Shown in pieces: positions 16,544-24,745 of a stretch of DNA of 51,226 nucleotides; position 1 is the stretch's first letter, and the number at the start of each line of letters is the position of its first letter. Source of the DNA: Gammaproteobacteria bacterium (lineage in GTDB: Bacteria > Pseudomonadota > Gammaproteobacteria > Arenicellales > Poriferihabitantaceae). The DNA is taken from NCBI GenBank assembly GCA_009841725.1, contig VYGS01000024.1, positions 1 through 51,226 of the forward strand, read 5' to 3'. Made by a program: the position numbers and the translations under genes. The notes below the pieces were generated by a model. That model ran no database searches. It saw only the letters and a program-made list of their open reading frames with translations, and was not told the DNA's origin.

Positions 16544-18111
16544 TGCAAAGACTCCGTAACGACGCCGGCCATCATGAGACCGAGTTCGGTTGCGTCGGTT
16601 TCGGCCGTTATGCGCTCGCCGACAATGCGGCCGTCGAACATGACCGCGACCCGATCGGTCAGGGCAAGGATTTCATCCAGATCCATGCTGACCAGAAGGA
16701 TGGCGGCGCCCGCATCGCGCAAGGCGACGATTTGTCGGTGAATGAATTCAATCGCTCCGATATCCACGCCCCGCGTCGGCTGGCCCACCACCAGAACACT
16801 GGGGGCGTTGCCAAATTCCCTTGCAACCACCAGTTTTTGCTGGTTGCCGCCCGACAGTCTCCCGGCGAGGATGGAAGGATTCGTCGGACGGACGTCGAAG
16901 CGGCGCATCCTGTCCGCCGTCAAGTCCTGAAGAGCGCTGATGTCCATCAACAACCTGCTTCGGGGCCGGCGGAACCGGTGCTGGTATCCGAGCGCCATGT
17001 TCTCCCAGGCCCGGAAGTCGAGGACCAGGCCGAGTTGCTGGCGATCCTCCGGAACATGGGCGAGACCCGCCTCGTGCATCGATCTCGCGCTGGCCGCCCG
17101 CCGGGAGCAGTCAATCTCCCGACCGGCTATCCGGATCGTGCCCGTAGCGGGCCTGATCCCTCCAAGCGCCTCGAGCAGCTCGGCCTGGCCGTTGTCGGTG
17201 ACTCCCGCGATGCCGGCGATTTCTCCTCGGTGCACACACAGGCTGACGCGCCTGACTGCCTCGTTGCCGCGACGGCCGACAACCGACAGATCCTGGATAT
17301 CCAGAACCCTTTCGCCGGGCTCGGCACTGTCCCGGGCAACCCGGAACAGGGCCTTTCTTCCTACCATGAATTCGGCGAGTTTCCCGGCATCGGTTTCGCA
17401 GGTTCGACAGGTCGTCACCATTTCTCCCCGGCGCATGACGCTGACCGTGTCGGTGACAGCCATCACCTCGTGGAGCTTGTGGGTGATCATGACAATGGTC
17501 CGACCCTCGTTCTTCAAGCCTCTTAGAATGGCGAACAGGCGTTCCGCTTCGGACGGCGCGAGTACTCCGGTCGGCTCGTCGAGAATCAGGATATCGGCCC
17601 TTCGAAACAGGGCCTTGAGGATTTCAACCCGTTGCTGAAGGCCGACGGAGAGCTTCTCGACGATGGCGTCAGGATCTATTTCCAGCTGATGGTCCCGGGC
17701 CAGGTCAAGCAGAAGGCTTCGCGCGCGGGTCAGCGAGCGTTCGAGGATGAAGTCGTCCTCGGCCCCCAGAACGATGTTTTCGAGAACCGACAAATTGTGT
17801 ACCAGCTTGAAATGCTGGTGCACCATTCCGATTCCGGCGCGAATCGCCGATCGCGTGTCAGGGATCGGGGTTGGGATTCCATGAATCCGGACCTCTCCCT
17901 CGTCGGCCCGGTAAAAGCCGTAGAGAATGGACATGAGAGTCGACTTTCCGGCACCGTTTTCGCCGACGATTCCGTGAATGGTCCCCCGTTCAATGGTCAG
18001 GGAGACGTTGCGGTTTGCCCGGATGGAACCGAACGATTTGGTGATGTTCCGGAGTTCGATTGCCGGCGCGGCCGGCTTCCGTGAAGCCGTATCGATCGCC
18101 TCTGCGGCCAT
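16540..18111 (-). CDS. BMP-type ABC importer ATPase with two nucleotide-binding domains
   Basis: A 523-residue fused ATPase. Domain 1 has a full Walker A (GENGAGKST), a signature-like LSVGLQQR and Walker B (ILILDEPTGVL). Domain 2 has a degenerate Walker A (GVTDNGQAE) but an intact signature LSGGNQQK, the usual asymmetry in sugar and nucleoside importers of this class. The start ATG at 18111 gives a 16-residue lead before AIELRNITKSFG. It lies 15 bases after the binding-protein gene. Confidence 0.92.
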   Translation of the reverse strand: MAAEAIDTASRKPAAPAIELRNITKSFGSIRANRNVSLTIERGTIHGIVGENGAGKSTLMSILYGFYRADEGEVRIHGIPTPIPDTRSAIRAGIGMVHQHFKLVHNLSVLENIVLGAEDDFILERSLTRARSLLLDLARDHQLEIDPDAIVEKLSVGLQQRVEILKALFRRADILILDEPTGVLAPSEAERLFAILRGLKNEGRTIVMITHKLHEVMAVTDTVSVMRRGEMVTTCRTCETDAGKLAEFMVGRKALFRVARDSAEPGERVLDIQDLSVVGRRGNEAVRRVSLCVHRGEIAGIAGVTDNGQAELLEALGGIRPATGTIRIAGREIDCSRRAASARSMHEAGLAHVPEDRQQLGLVLDFRAWENMALGYQHRFRRPRSRLLMDISALQDLTADRMRRFDVRPTNPSILAGRLSGGNQQKLVVAREFGNAPSVLVVGQPTRGVDIGAIEFIHRQIVALRDAGAAILLVSMDLDEILALTDRVAVMFDGRIVGERITAETDATELGLMMAGVVTESLQ

Positions 18112-18126
18112 GCTTGCTGATCCGGT

Positions 18127-19116
18127 CTACTGGACAGGGCAGCTGTCGCTCTGGATGTAGTCGTGGACCGCGATCTCCCCGGAAATGATTTGCTTGCGGG
18201 CTGTCTCGGCGGCGGCTCGGGCTCCGGCGCCGATCAGGGCGGCATTGTGCTCGTCCAGCGCATATCCGATGCCGTCTTCGGCGAGCCCCAGAGGAAATAT
18301 CCCGGTCTCAAGCTGTGCCCCGTCGGCAAATGCCGTCTCCACCGCCAGGTCGACCCGCTTGATCATGGAGGTCAGGACCGATCCGGGATAGAGATGGTTC
18401 TGGTTCAGGTCCACCCCGATGCCCAGTATGCCGGAGTCGGCGGCGGTCTTCAGCACACCGATCCCGGTTGCGCCTGCCGCATGATACACGACATCCGCTC
18501 CGGCCCCGATCTGGGCCAGGGCCAGTTCGGCGCCCTTGACGGGATCGCTCCATGCGGAGGGGTCGGTCCCGGTCATGTTCTGGATGACGGTGATGTTTTC
18601 GCGGGCCGCCTTGGCACCCTGGACATACCCGCAGGCAAAGCGCCGGATAAGCGGCACATCCATGCCCCCGACGAATCCGATCACGCCGGACTCGGTGGTC
18701 ATGCCGGCAATCAGTCCGACGAGATACGATCCTTCATGCTCCTTGAACACGACGGAGCGGACATTGTCCATCTCCACGACCATGTCGATGATCACGAAGC
18801 GGGTGTCCGGATAGTCCGGCGCGACGGTGGCGAGAGCGGTCCCGAAGGAAAATCCGACCATGACCACCGGACTGTCTCCGGCTTCGGCTGCCCGGCGAAT
18901 CGCCTGCTCGCGCTGGGCTTCGGACTGAAGCTGGACTTCGCGGAAGCTTCCTCCTGTTTCGGTCCGCCATCTCTCGGCACCGTTGAAGGCGCTCTCGTTG
19001 AACGACTTGTCATACTTCTGCCCGAGATCGTAAATCAGGGCAGGATCCGGGAAAACCGGTCCGGCACAGGCCATCCAGCCGATCATGGAGGCCAGGCGGA
19101 TGATTGTCTTATTCAT
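18127..19116 (-). CDS. BMP-family (PnrA/Med-like) substrate-binding protein
   Basis: The periplasmic receptor of the importer, 329 residues. It has a short signal peptide (about 23 residues, MNKTIIRLASMIGWMACAGP) and then the family opening DLGQKYDKSFNESAFNGAERW, followed by VVMVGFSFG, GSYLVGLIAGM and GADVVYHAAGATG. ATG 19116 has an AGGAAAA site. BMP proteins bind nucleosides, riboflavin or furan-type ligands. Here the receptor comes right after two catabolic enzymes in the transcript, so a hydroxy acid or a compound yielding one is also possible. Confidence 0.9.
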   Translation of the reverse strand: MNKTIIRLASMIGWMACAGPVFPDPALIYDLGQKYDKSFNESAFNGAERWRTETGGSFREVQLQSEAQREQAIRRAAEAGDSPVVMVGFSFGTALATVAPDYPDTRFVIIDMVVEMDNVRSVVFKEHEGSYLVGLIAGMTTESGVIGFVGGMDVPLIRRFACGYVQGAKAARENITVIQNMTGTDPSAWSDPVKGAELALAQIGAGADVVYHAAGATGIGVLKTAADSGILGIGVDLNQNHLYPGSVLTSMIKRVDLAVETAFADGAQLETGIFPLGLAEDGIGYALDEHNAALIGAGARAAAETARKQIISGEIAVHDYIQSDSCPVQ

Positions 19117-19131
19117 GATTGCTTTTCCTGG

Positions 19132-20289
19132 TCATGGAATATGCGGGGAATCGAGAAATCCTGGCAAATCCTCCACCCGGGCACATCCGAGTTGGGACAT
19201 CGTCATTCGAAGTTCCCGCGAGAGTATATCAATGACATGATCGGCACCCGTCTTTCCCATGGCCGCAACGGCATACATGAAAGCGCGTCCCGCCAGCACG
19301 AAATCGGCGCCGAGAGCGATATATCGGGCGATGTCCAGGCCGGTCGTTACGCCGCCGTCGACCATGATCGGCATCCCGGGGCCGACCGCTTCCCGGATGA
19401 TTCCGAGCCGTTCGGAGGGACTGTGGGCAGCGTCAAGCTGCCGTCCCCCGTGGTTGGAAATCACCAGCGCGTCAACACCGATCGCCTTGCAATCGATGGC
19501 ATCCTCGCTTCCCAGAATCCCCTTGACGACGAGGCGGTGGGGCCAGAGATCCCGGACCGTGCGCAGCCTGTCTCCGGTAACATGCCCCTCGATCAGTTCC
19601 TGGATATACAGCCCGAGCTGATCCAGATTCGCATTTTTCGGGATCACTTCCGCGTAGTTCCGGAACCGGGGTATGCCGTGACGGACGGTTTCCATCGCCC
19701 ACTTCGGGCGCTTGAGGATTTGCCAGAGTGTGCCGGGATTGAAACGGGGCGGTACGGACAGGCCGTTCCGGATGTCGTGGTCCCTGCGGGTTGCGGTGGG
19801 AATGTCCACGGTGATCACCAGGGTCGTGTATCCGCAGGCCTCCGCACGCCTGAACATCTTTCGGTTCAGGTCATCGTCGGTGCAGAGGTAGTGCTGATAC
19901 CACGCATTTTCGCCCGCGATGTCCTGGATGTCCTCGATCAGCGCGGTGGCAAACCCGCTCAGGCAGAACGGAATATTGGAGGCCCTTGACGCCTCGGCCA
20001 GATGTTGCGCCACGTTGGGCCATATGATCCCGCCAAGCCCGATCGGGGCCACGCCGAAGGGCTGGCTGAATGACTGCCCCAGGATCGAGGCGGAACAGTC
20101 GGGGATATAGTTTTTCTCGACCAGATAGCGGGGAACCAGCTTGACCCGGTCCAGGGAATTCCTGTTGTTCCGGATCGCGAGATTGCTGCCGATTCCGTTG
20201 TCGAGATAATCGAAGGCGAATTTCGGGACGCGCTTGCTGGCGGCCCGTCGCATGTCCGCCACGCAAGGGAACCGGCGTTCAATGCTCAT
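19132..20289 (-). CDS. FMN-dependent alpha-hydroxyacid dehydrogenase/oxidase
   Basis: A member of the LldD / glycolate oxidase / mandelate dehydrogenase family, 385 residues, oxidising an L-2-hydroxyacid to a 2-oxoacid with FMN. Visible parts are the N-terminal FAFDYLDNG, FGVAPIGLGG, the FMN lysine in RLVVKGILG, the catalytic His-Arg block SNHGGRQLD, and the FMN phosphate region VDGGVTTGLD...GADFVLAGRAF. ATG 20289 follows a GGAGG site. It sits between the ThDP enzyme gene (18 bases upstream) and the BMP receptor gene (15 bases downstream). Lactate, glycolate, mandelate or another hydroxyacid could be the substrate. Confidence 0.9.
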   Translation of the reverse strand: MSIERRFPCVADMRRAASKRVPKFAFDYLDNGIGSNLAIRNNRNSLDRVKLVPRYLVEKNYIPDCSASILGQSFSQPFGVAPIGLGGIIWPNVAQHLAEASRASNIPFCLSGFATALIEDIQDIAGENAWYQHYLCTDDDLNRKMFRRAEACGYTTLVITVDIPTATRRDHDIRNGLSVPPRFNPGTLWQILKRPKWAMETVRHGIPRFRNYAEVIPKNANLDQLGLYIQELIEGHVTGDRLRTVRDLWPHRLVVKGILGSEDAIDCKAIGVDALVISNHGGRQLDAAHSPSERLGIIREAVGPGMPIMVDGGVTTGLDIARYIALGADFVLAGRAFMYAVAAMGKTGADHVIDILSRELRMTMSQLGCARVEDLPGFLDSPHIP

Positions 20290-20307
20290 ACCGCCTCCGT
20301 GATCGGC

Positions 20308-21963
20308 CTAGAGGCATGAGGGCAGGTTTTTCGGAATCCGGCTTTCCTCCCGGGTGACGACTTCCAGCAGGGCCGGTACGCCCTCCCGGTTCCTCTTTAG
20401 CGCCCGCTTTATGGCCGGTGCGATGTCCCGGGGTCGTTCCACCCGCTCGCCGTATCCTCCGAGTGCCTGCGCAAGTTCCCTGTAGTCGCCCCCGAGTACC
20501 TCGATCCCGTATTTTTCCGATGCATTCGGATGATACTTCGAATATCCGCCCATCAGCCCGTTTTTCAGAATGATGGTGGTCGTACCGATCCGGTTGCGCA
20601 CCCCGGTTTCGAAATCCATCCCGACCATGCCGATTGCCGCATCGCCCATGACGTTTATGGCGTCCCACTCGGGACGCGCCAGCTTCGCTCCCTGGACCAG
20701 GCCAAGGCCCATGCCCAGCTGGGTTGTCTTTCCCCAGCCGATGTATCCGTGGGGGATCGTGGTTTCGAAGAACGCGGTCATCTGGTCCCGGGGCGATCCG
20801 GCGTCGTGGGTGACGACGGTCCTGTCCCGATCGACGGTTTTCATCAGATCGCCAATGACCCGGTAGGGGTTGATCGGCACCTCGTCCGATTCAAGGAGGG
20901 GGCGCCACGCCTGGCTGAACCGCTGCTTCATTTCGAAGATGTCCCGGACGACATGCTGGCGCCTTCCGTCACGGGCGCCGGCCCTGGCGGACAGGATATC
21001 GATCAGCACCGACATGGACGCCCGCGCATCGCCGATGATCCCGAGATCGGCAGGATAGTCCTTGCCGATGTCGTTTTCGCAATTGGTCAACTGAACGATG
21101 CGCTTTCCCCGGGTCGGAAAGGGAGTGATGTACTCGGACCGGGTGAAACTGGTGCCCAGGCCGACCAGGACATCCGCCTTGTCCAGGTAGGCATTGACAA
21201 CATCCGGCCGGGATCCGCCGCCACATCCCAGCGACAGTTCGTGATCCTCGGGAAAGCAGCCCTTTCCGTTCAGGGTGGAGATGACCGGGATTTTCATCAT
21301 GTCGGCCAGATTCCTCAGCGCCTCGCAAGCCCGGGAATAGAGGATTCCCTGGCCCGCGACGATAACCGGGTTTTCCGCATCGAGAAGAATGTCCGCAAGA
21401 TGCTCAAGCGACGCGGTATCGGCGACGGGCGCACTGCGGGACACGGTGCGGTAGGCGGAAAGATGCTCCGCGCCCGCTTCCGAGACGAAGAGGTCGGCCG
21501 GCACCTCCAGAGTGACCGGGCCCGGACGCCCGTTGCGCAGCACGGACATCGCGTTTTGCATCATGAGCGGGATCCGTCCGATGTCCGGAACCGTCGCGCA
21601 CCATTTGGTGATGGTTCGCTGGCTGTCCGAGGCGCGGTAGTTGGGCGAGACGTGGGCATCGTGCGCGGGATATCCGCCCGGAATGTGGAGAACCGGGACG
21701 TTGTCGGCGTAGCACTGCGCGACGGCCCCGGCCGCGTTTTCAGACCCGGGCCCGTACTGGACGGTCGTGCAGCACAGCCTCTGTCCGGCGCTGATCCGGG
21801 TGTAGCCGTCGGCAATATGGAGCGCCTGACGCTCCTGCCTCACGATGATCGGCCGGATTCCTTCCTTTGCGCAGCTGTCAATCAGGTCGGAGTGGGGAAA
21901 GGCCGGCAGGATCTCAAGCCCCTCCATCTTCAGTATTTTTGCAATCAGATCGGCGCCGTTCAC
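20308..21963 (-). CDS. Thiamine-diphosphate-dependent enzyme (acetolactate synthase / decarboxylase superfamily)
   Basis: A 551-residue enzyme with the three-domain ThDP fold. The conserved Glu that activates the thiazolium is Glu44 (VRQERQALHIADGY). The central domain carries NPVIVAGQGI, and the ThDP-metal motif is GDAAIGMVG followed by LKNG in place of the common GDG...NN. Acetolactate synthase, benzoylformate or 2-oxoacid decarboxylase and sulfoacetaldehyde acetyltransferase are all in this superfamily, and I cannot separate them. Pairing with a hydroxyacid oxidase suggests that it decarboxylates or ligates the resulting 2-oxoacid, as MdlC follows MdlB in mandelate use. The start is GTG 21963 with no clear ribosome binding site. 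Confidence 0.85.
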   Translation of the reverse strand: MNGADLIAKILKMEGLEILPAFPHSDLIDSCAKEGIRPIIVRQERQALHIADGYTRISAGQRLCCTTVQYGPGSENAAGAVAQCYADNVPVLHIPGGYPAHDAHVSPNYRASDSQRTITKWCATVPDIGRIPLMMQNAMSVLRNGRPGPVTLEVPADLFVSEAGAEHLSAYRTVSRSAPVADTASLEHLADILLDAENPVIVAGQGILYSRACEALRNLADMMKIPVISTLNGKGCFPEDHELSLGCGGGSRPDVVNAYLDKADVLVGLGTSFTRSEYITPFPTRGKRIVQLTNCENDIGKDYPADLGIIGDARASMSVLIDILSARAGARDGRRQHVVRDIFEMKQRFSQAWRPLLESDEVPINPYRVIGDLMKTVDRDRTVVTHDAGSPRDQMTAFFETTIPHGYIGWGKTTQLGMGLGLVQGAKLARPEWDAINVMGDAAIGMVGMDFETGVRNRIGTTTIILKNGLMGGYSKYHPNASEKYGIEVLGGDYRELAQALGGYGERVERPRDIAPAIKRALKRNREGVPALLEVVTREESRIPKNLPSCL

Positions 21964-22237
21964 AATTCAATATCCGGACAATGGTCATTCGGGCCGTCGC
22001 GGGAATCGGTTCTGTCGCGTCCGATTCACCGTGCAGGCATCGGGAACCATCGATTTTAGCCGAATCCGCACGGAACGGGGATGATCCGCCGCCCGGCCCT
22101 TTTCCTGCCGCCGGGCCATGGTCCCGAATCACGGACCGTCGAGGTTGCCCGGGTCCCGGAATTTTCATAAAAGCCTGCCTGTCGCCCCTGATCCGGCAGT
22201 GAAAGTCGACACCTGGGAAATGCCCGTATGAATGCCA

Positions 22238-22251
22238 GTATTCAAGAATAC
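22238..22251. repeat. Perfect palindrome, candidate operator
   Basis: GTATTCAAGAATAC is a 14-base perfect inverted repeat, 275 bases upstream of the ThDP enzyme start. It is a candidate binding site for a dimeric repressor of the BMP operon. No regulator gene lies beside it. Confidence 0.35.
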
Positions 22252-22334
22252 ACGAAAATCAAATAGATGAATGATCTGTTCGGACATCCGGGCGGACAAG
22301 CAGAGGGGAGTTGACTGCGCAGACGAGATAGGGA

Positions 22335-22392
22335 TTGAAAAATTTCACATTCTGTAATATTTATATCATATAATTGTAACATTACTGTAATA
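22335..22392 (+). promoter_or_regulatory. AT-rich promoter region of the GPP34-like gene
   Basis: TTCACA (22344-22349), a 19-base spacer and a perfect TATAAT (22369-22374). Around it are TGAAA-AA-TTTCA (22336-22347), GTAA-CA-TTAC (22376-22385) and a direct repeat of CTGTAATA (22352-22359 and 22385-22392), about three helical turns apart. The predicted leader before GTG 22500 is about 120 bases, long enough for post-transcriptional control. Confidence 0.5.
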
Positions 22393-22499
22393 AACAGAAA
22401 CTTCAACCTCGTGGACCTGCAGAAGATGAACTCCGAACGTCACATTACCTGTCGATGCTTGCGCAGGAGAAAAGACAACGGAGTCAATGAGGTGAGACC

Positions 22500-23195
22500 G
22501 TGAATACAAAAAGAAATCTGGAAATCACTCATGATTCGACATGGACCGCCGACAAGTCGCTCATGATGACGATCAGCGAGGAGGTCCTGCTCCTGATCCT
22601 CGATTATGACCATGGATGCGCCAACTATGAACTGTCGCCCAGGGTCGTATGCGGCATGATTGCCGGCGCAATCCTGCTGGATCTGTGTGAGCAGGGCCGA
22701 ATCGAGGTCGACAGCGAGAACCTGACTCTTGTCGATCCCGGATCGTCAGGAGACCCTGTTCTCGATCGGGCACTGTCCTGGATCGGGAAAAACGGGATTC
22801 GGCATCGAGTCGGCGACTGGGTCGACAGCTTTGCCGAAGAGGCCGAGGCCGTGCAGCAGGAACTCCTGGACCGGCTCGTGGACAGGGGCATTCTGGTCCA
22901 CAGCGTGAACGACCGGTACTTCGTGATGGGCAGTCGGCACTTTCTGGCGCAGAATGGGATTCCGTTCCGGGATGTTCGTCGGCGCATTGCCGGAATCCTG
23001 CTCAATCATGAAATGCCCACGGCCCGGGACACGATGATCATTCACCTGGCCGCGGAGTGCGGGTTGTGGAATGATCTGATCGACGAGTCCGTGATGAGCG
23101 TACTGGGGCCGAGGATCGAAAACGTCGCCAGGCTGGATCTGATCGGCCGGTCCGTCGCTGGCCTCGTCAACCCGGGCCTGCACGCCGGGGTATAG
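22500..23195 (+). CDS. GPP34 (GOLPH3/VPS74-like) family protein
   Basis: A 231-residue protein resembling the GPP34 domain (PF05719), known from eukaryotic Golgi phosphoprotein 3 and found in some bacteria with no settled role. The matching parts are MTISEEVLLLILDYDHG, an Ala/Leu helix GMIAGAILLDLCEQGRIEV, DPVLDRALSWI and LLDRLVDRGIL. No signal or membrane segment is present, so it is cytosolic or peripheral. GTG 22500 has a GAGGTGA site. The gene stands alone with its own AT-rich promoter, so it is likely regulated separately. Whether it binds lipid as GOLPH3 does cannot be told. Confidence 0.75.
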   Translation: MNTKRNLEITHDSTWTADKSLMMTISEEVLLLILDYDHGCANYELSPRVVCGMIAGAILLDLCEQGRIEVDSENLTLVDPGSSGDPVLDRALSWIGKNGIRHRVGDWVDSFAEEAEAVQQELLDRLVDRGILVHSVNDRYFVMGSRHFLAQNGIPFRDVRRRIAGILLNHEMPTARDTMIIHLAAECGLWNDLIDESVMSVLGPRIENVARLDLIGRSVAGLVNPGLHAGV

Positions 23196-23269
23196 ATCCG
23201 GCCGTCATTCCCTGTCCGGGACCGCGTCGGCAGTTTCCGATCGAGGCCGGGAAGCCCCGGACGGTCCGG

Positions 23270-23300
23270 TATAATCGTGATGTCCGGGCGGATGCCCGGA
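23270..23300 (+). promoter_or_regulatory. TATAAT box with hairpin at the predicted transcript start
   Basis: TATAATCG begins at 23270. Five bases later a perfect hairpin TCCGGGC-GGAT-GCCCGGA occupies 23283-23300, just before the glyoxalase-like gene at 23316. The -35 region is poor. The same arrangement recurs at 35188-35226. It could be a 5' stabilising hairpin or a weak terminator of the GPP34 transcript. Confidence 0.45.
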
Positions 23301-23315
23301 TCACGGACAGTTTCC

Positions 23316-23981
23316 ATGACATCCCGACTGGATCATATCGTCATTGCAGCGAAAACCCTCGAGGAGGGCAGCCTGTACATTCGCAATGCGCTCGGAGTGG
23401 ACATCCCGCCGGGCGGTCGGCATCTGTTCATGGGAACGCACAACCTAGTCATGGCGATCGGGGAAGCGGTTTATCTTGAGGTGATCGCGATCGATCCGAC
23501 CCTCGATGCGCCCCGGCACCCCCGATGGTTCGGGCTGGACGATCCGTATGTCAGGAACTGGCTTCAAACGTCGCCCCGGCTTCTGACATGGGCCATCAAC
23601 ACGCCGGATCTCGAGGCGCTGGTTGTCAATTCGGTCGTGCCGCCCGGCGAGATTGTGGAAGCGGCCCGGGACGATCTGAGATGGAAGGTGGCATTCCGGG
23701 AGGACGGCAGCATGCCGGCCGGGGGGCTTTTGCCGCTTTGCATCGAATGGCAGACGGATTTTCATCCGGCAAGCCGGATGACGGGCTCCGGCTGGCGGCT
23801 CGAGTCGCTGCGCCTGTTTCACAACAGGCCGCAATGGCTTGGCGAAGCCCTGGAAGCGATCGAGGCGATCGATGAAGTCGAGATTCATGAGCTTGACGAC
23901 CGCCAGGCCCCGTATCTCGAGGCGATCCTTGATGGTCCGCAAGGCCCTGTTGCGATCACCGGCAACGACCTGTCATACTGA
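23316..23981 (+). CDS. Glyoxalase-like (VOC) domain protein
   Basis: A 221-residue protein of the Glyoxalase_3-like group. It begins MTSRLDHIVIAAKTLEEG, the usual VOC opening with a metal-type His (LDHIVI), and continues with LGVDIPPGGRHLFMGTHNLVM and YLEVIAIDP. The reaction is unknown; relatives include dioxygenases, lyases and binding proteins. The track start at 23277 lies before the hairpin; ATG 23316 has a GGA site and fits the family. It is 8 bases upstream of the O-methyltransferase gene, so the two probably form one transcript. Confidence 0.8.
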   Translation: MTSRLDHIVIAAKTLEEGSLYIRNALGVDIPPGGRHLFMGTHNLVMAIGEAVYLEVIAIDPTLDAPRHPRWFGLDDPYVRNWLQTSPRLLTWAINTPDLEALVVNSVVPPGEIVEAARDDLRWKVAFREDGSMPAGGLLPLCIEWQTDFHPASRMTGSGWRLESLRLFHNRPQWLGEALEAIEAIDEVEIHELDDRQAPYLEAILDGPQGPVAITGNDLSY

Positions 23982-23989
23982 GCGATACC

Positions 23990-24664
23990 ATGGCCAAAAA
24001 TCCTGTCAAGAACACCGAACAGATGTACCGGTATATCCTGGATCATTCTCTCAGGGAGTCCGAATCCTTGCGCATGCTGCGGGAGACGACGTCGTCGATG
24101 GAACAGGCGATGATGCAGATTTCACCGGATCAGGGCCAGTTCATGGCATTGCTGGTCAAGCTGATCGCTGCACGGACGATTGTCGAGATTGGCACCTTTA
24201 CGGGCTACAGCACCCTGGCCATGGCCGAGGCGCTGCCGTCCGACGGCAGGCTGATTGCCTGCGACATCTCCCGCGAATGGACGTCGGTCGGCCGTCCCTT
24301 TTGGGAGCATGCCGGGGTGGACGGAAAGATCGATCTTCGGATTGCGCCGGCGCTCGAGACCCTGGACGGGCTGCTTGATTCGGGTTTTGCGGAACGGATC
24401 GATCTTGTGTTCATCGATGCCGACAAGGCCAATGGCCTCGACTACTACGAAAGGGCGCTTGCACTGTTGCGACCGGGCGGCCTCGTGCTGGTTGACAACG
24501 CGTTCTGGGGCGGAGCTGTTGCCGATCCGAACAACACGGAGGAAGACACCCGGGCCATACGGAATCTGATCCGTTTCGCCCACGGCGATGCGCGTGTGGA
24601 TGTGTCGATGATTTCTGTCGGCGACGGGTTGCTGCTGGCCAGGAAGGCGGGTCCGGCAGACTGA
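23990..24664 (+). CDS. Class I SAM-dependent O-methyltransferase (caffeoyl-CoA/catechol type)
   Basis: A 224-residue methyltransferase. The SAM-binding motif is VEIGTFTGYSTLAMAEALP, the acidic loop IACDISREW, and the metal/substrate motif FIDADKANGLDYYERAL followed by GGLVLVDNAFWGG. This is the Mg-dependent COMT/CCoAOMT class, whose bacterial members methylate catechols and other diols with low specificity. It follows the glyoxalase-like gene by 8 bases and ends a plus-strand unit that converges on the racemase-family gene. The substrate is unknown. Confidence 0.9.
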   Translation: MAKNPVKNTEQMYRYILDHSLRESESLRMLRETTSSMEQAMMQISPDQGQFMALLVKLIAARTIVEIGTFTGYSTLAMAEALPSDGRLIACDISREWTSVGRPFWEHAGVDGKIDLRIAPALETLDGLLDSGFAERIDLVFIDADKANGLDYYERALALLRPGGLVLVDNAFWGGAVADPNNTEEDTRAIRNLIRFAHGDARVDVSMISVGDGLLLARKAGPAD

Positions 24665-24745
24665 TCCGGGCGAGAGACCCTGTCGTGCGAGGGTGGTGCG
24701 ACCTGCGTCCGCAATCCTCCTGTCAGCATCGAATGAATCCGGTCG

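Larger units (their letters stand above)
21964..22499. other. 536-base control region between divergent operons
   Basis: No gene is seen here. From the left it holds a hairpin (GCCCGGC at 22091-22097 with GCCGGGC at 22110-22116) in the leader of the minus-strand BMP operon. A perfect palindrome GTATTC-AA-GAATAC (22238-22251) follows. From about 22330 to 22400 comes a markedly AT-rich stretch with the GPP34 promoter. Confidence 0.6.
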
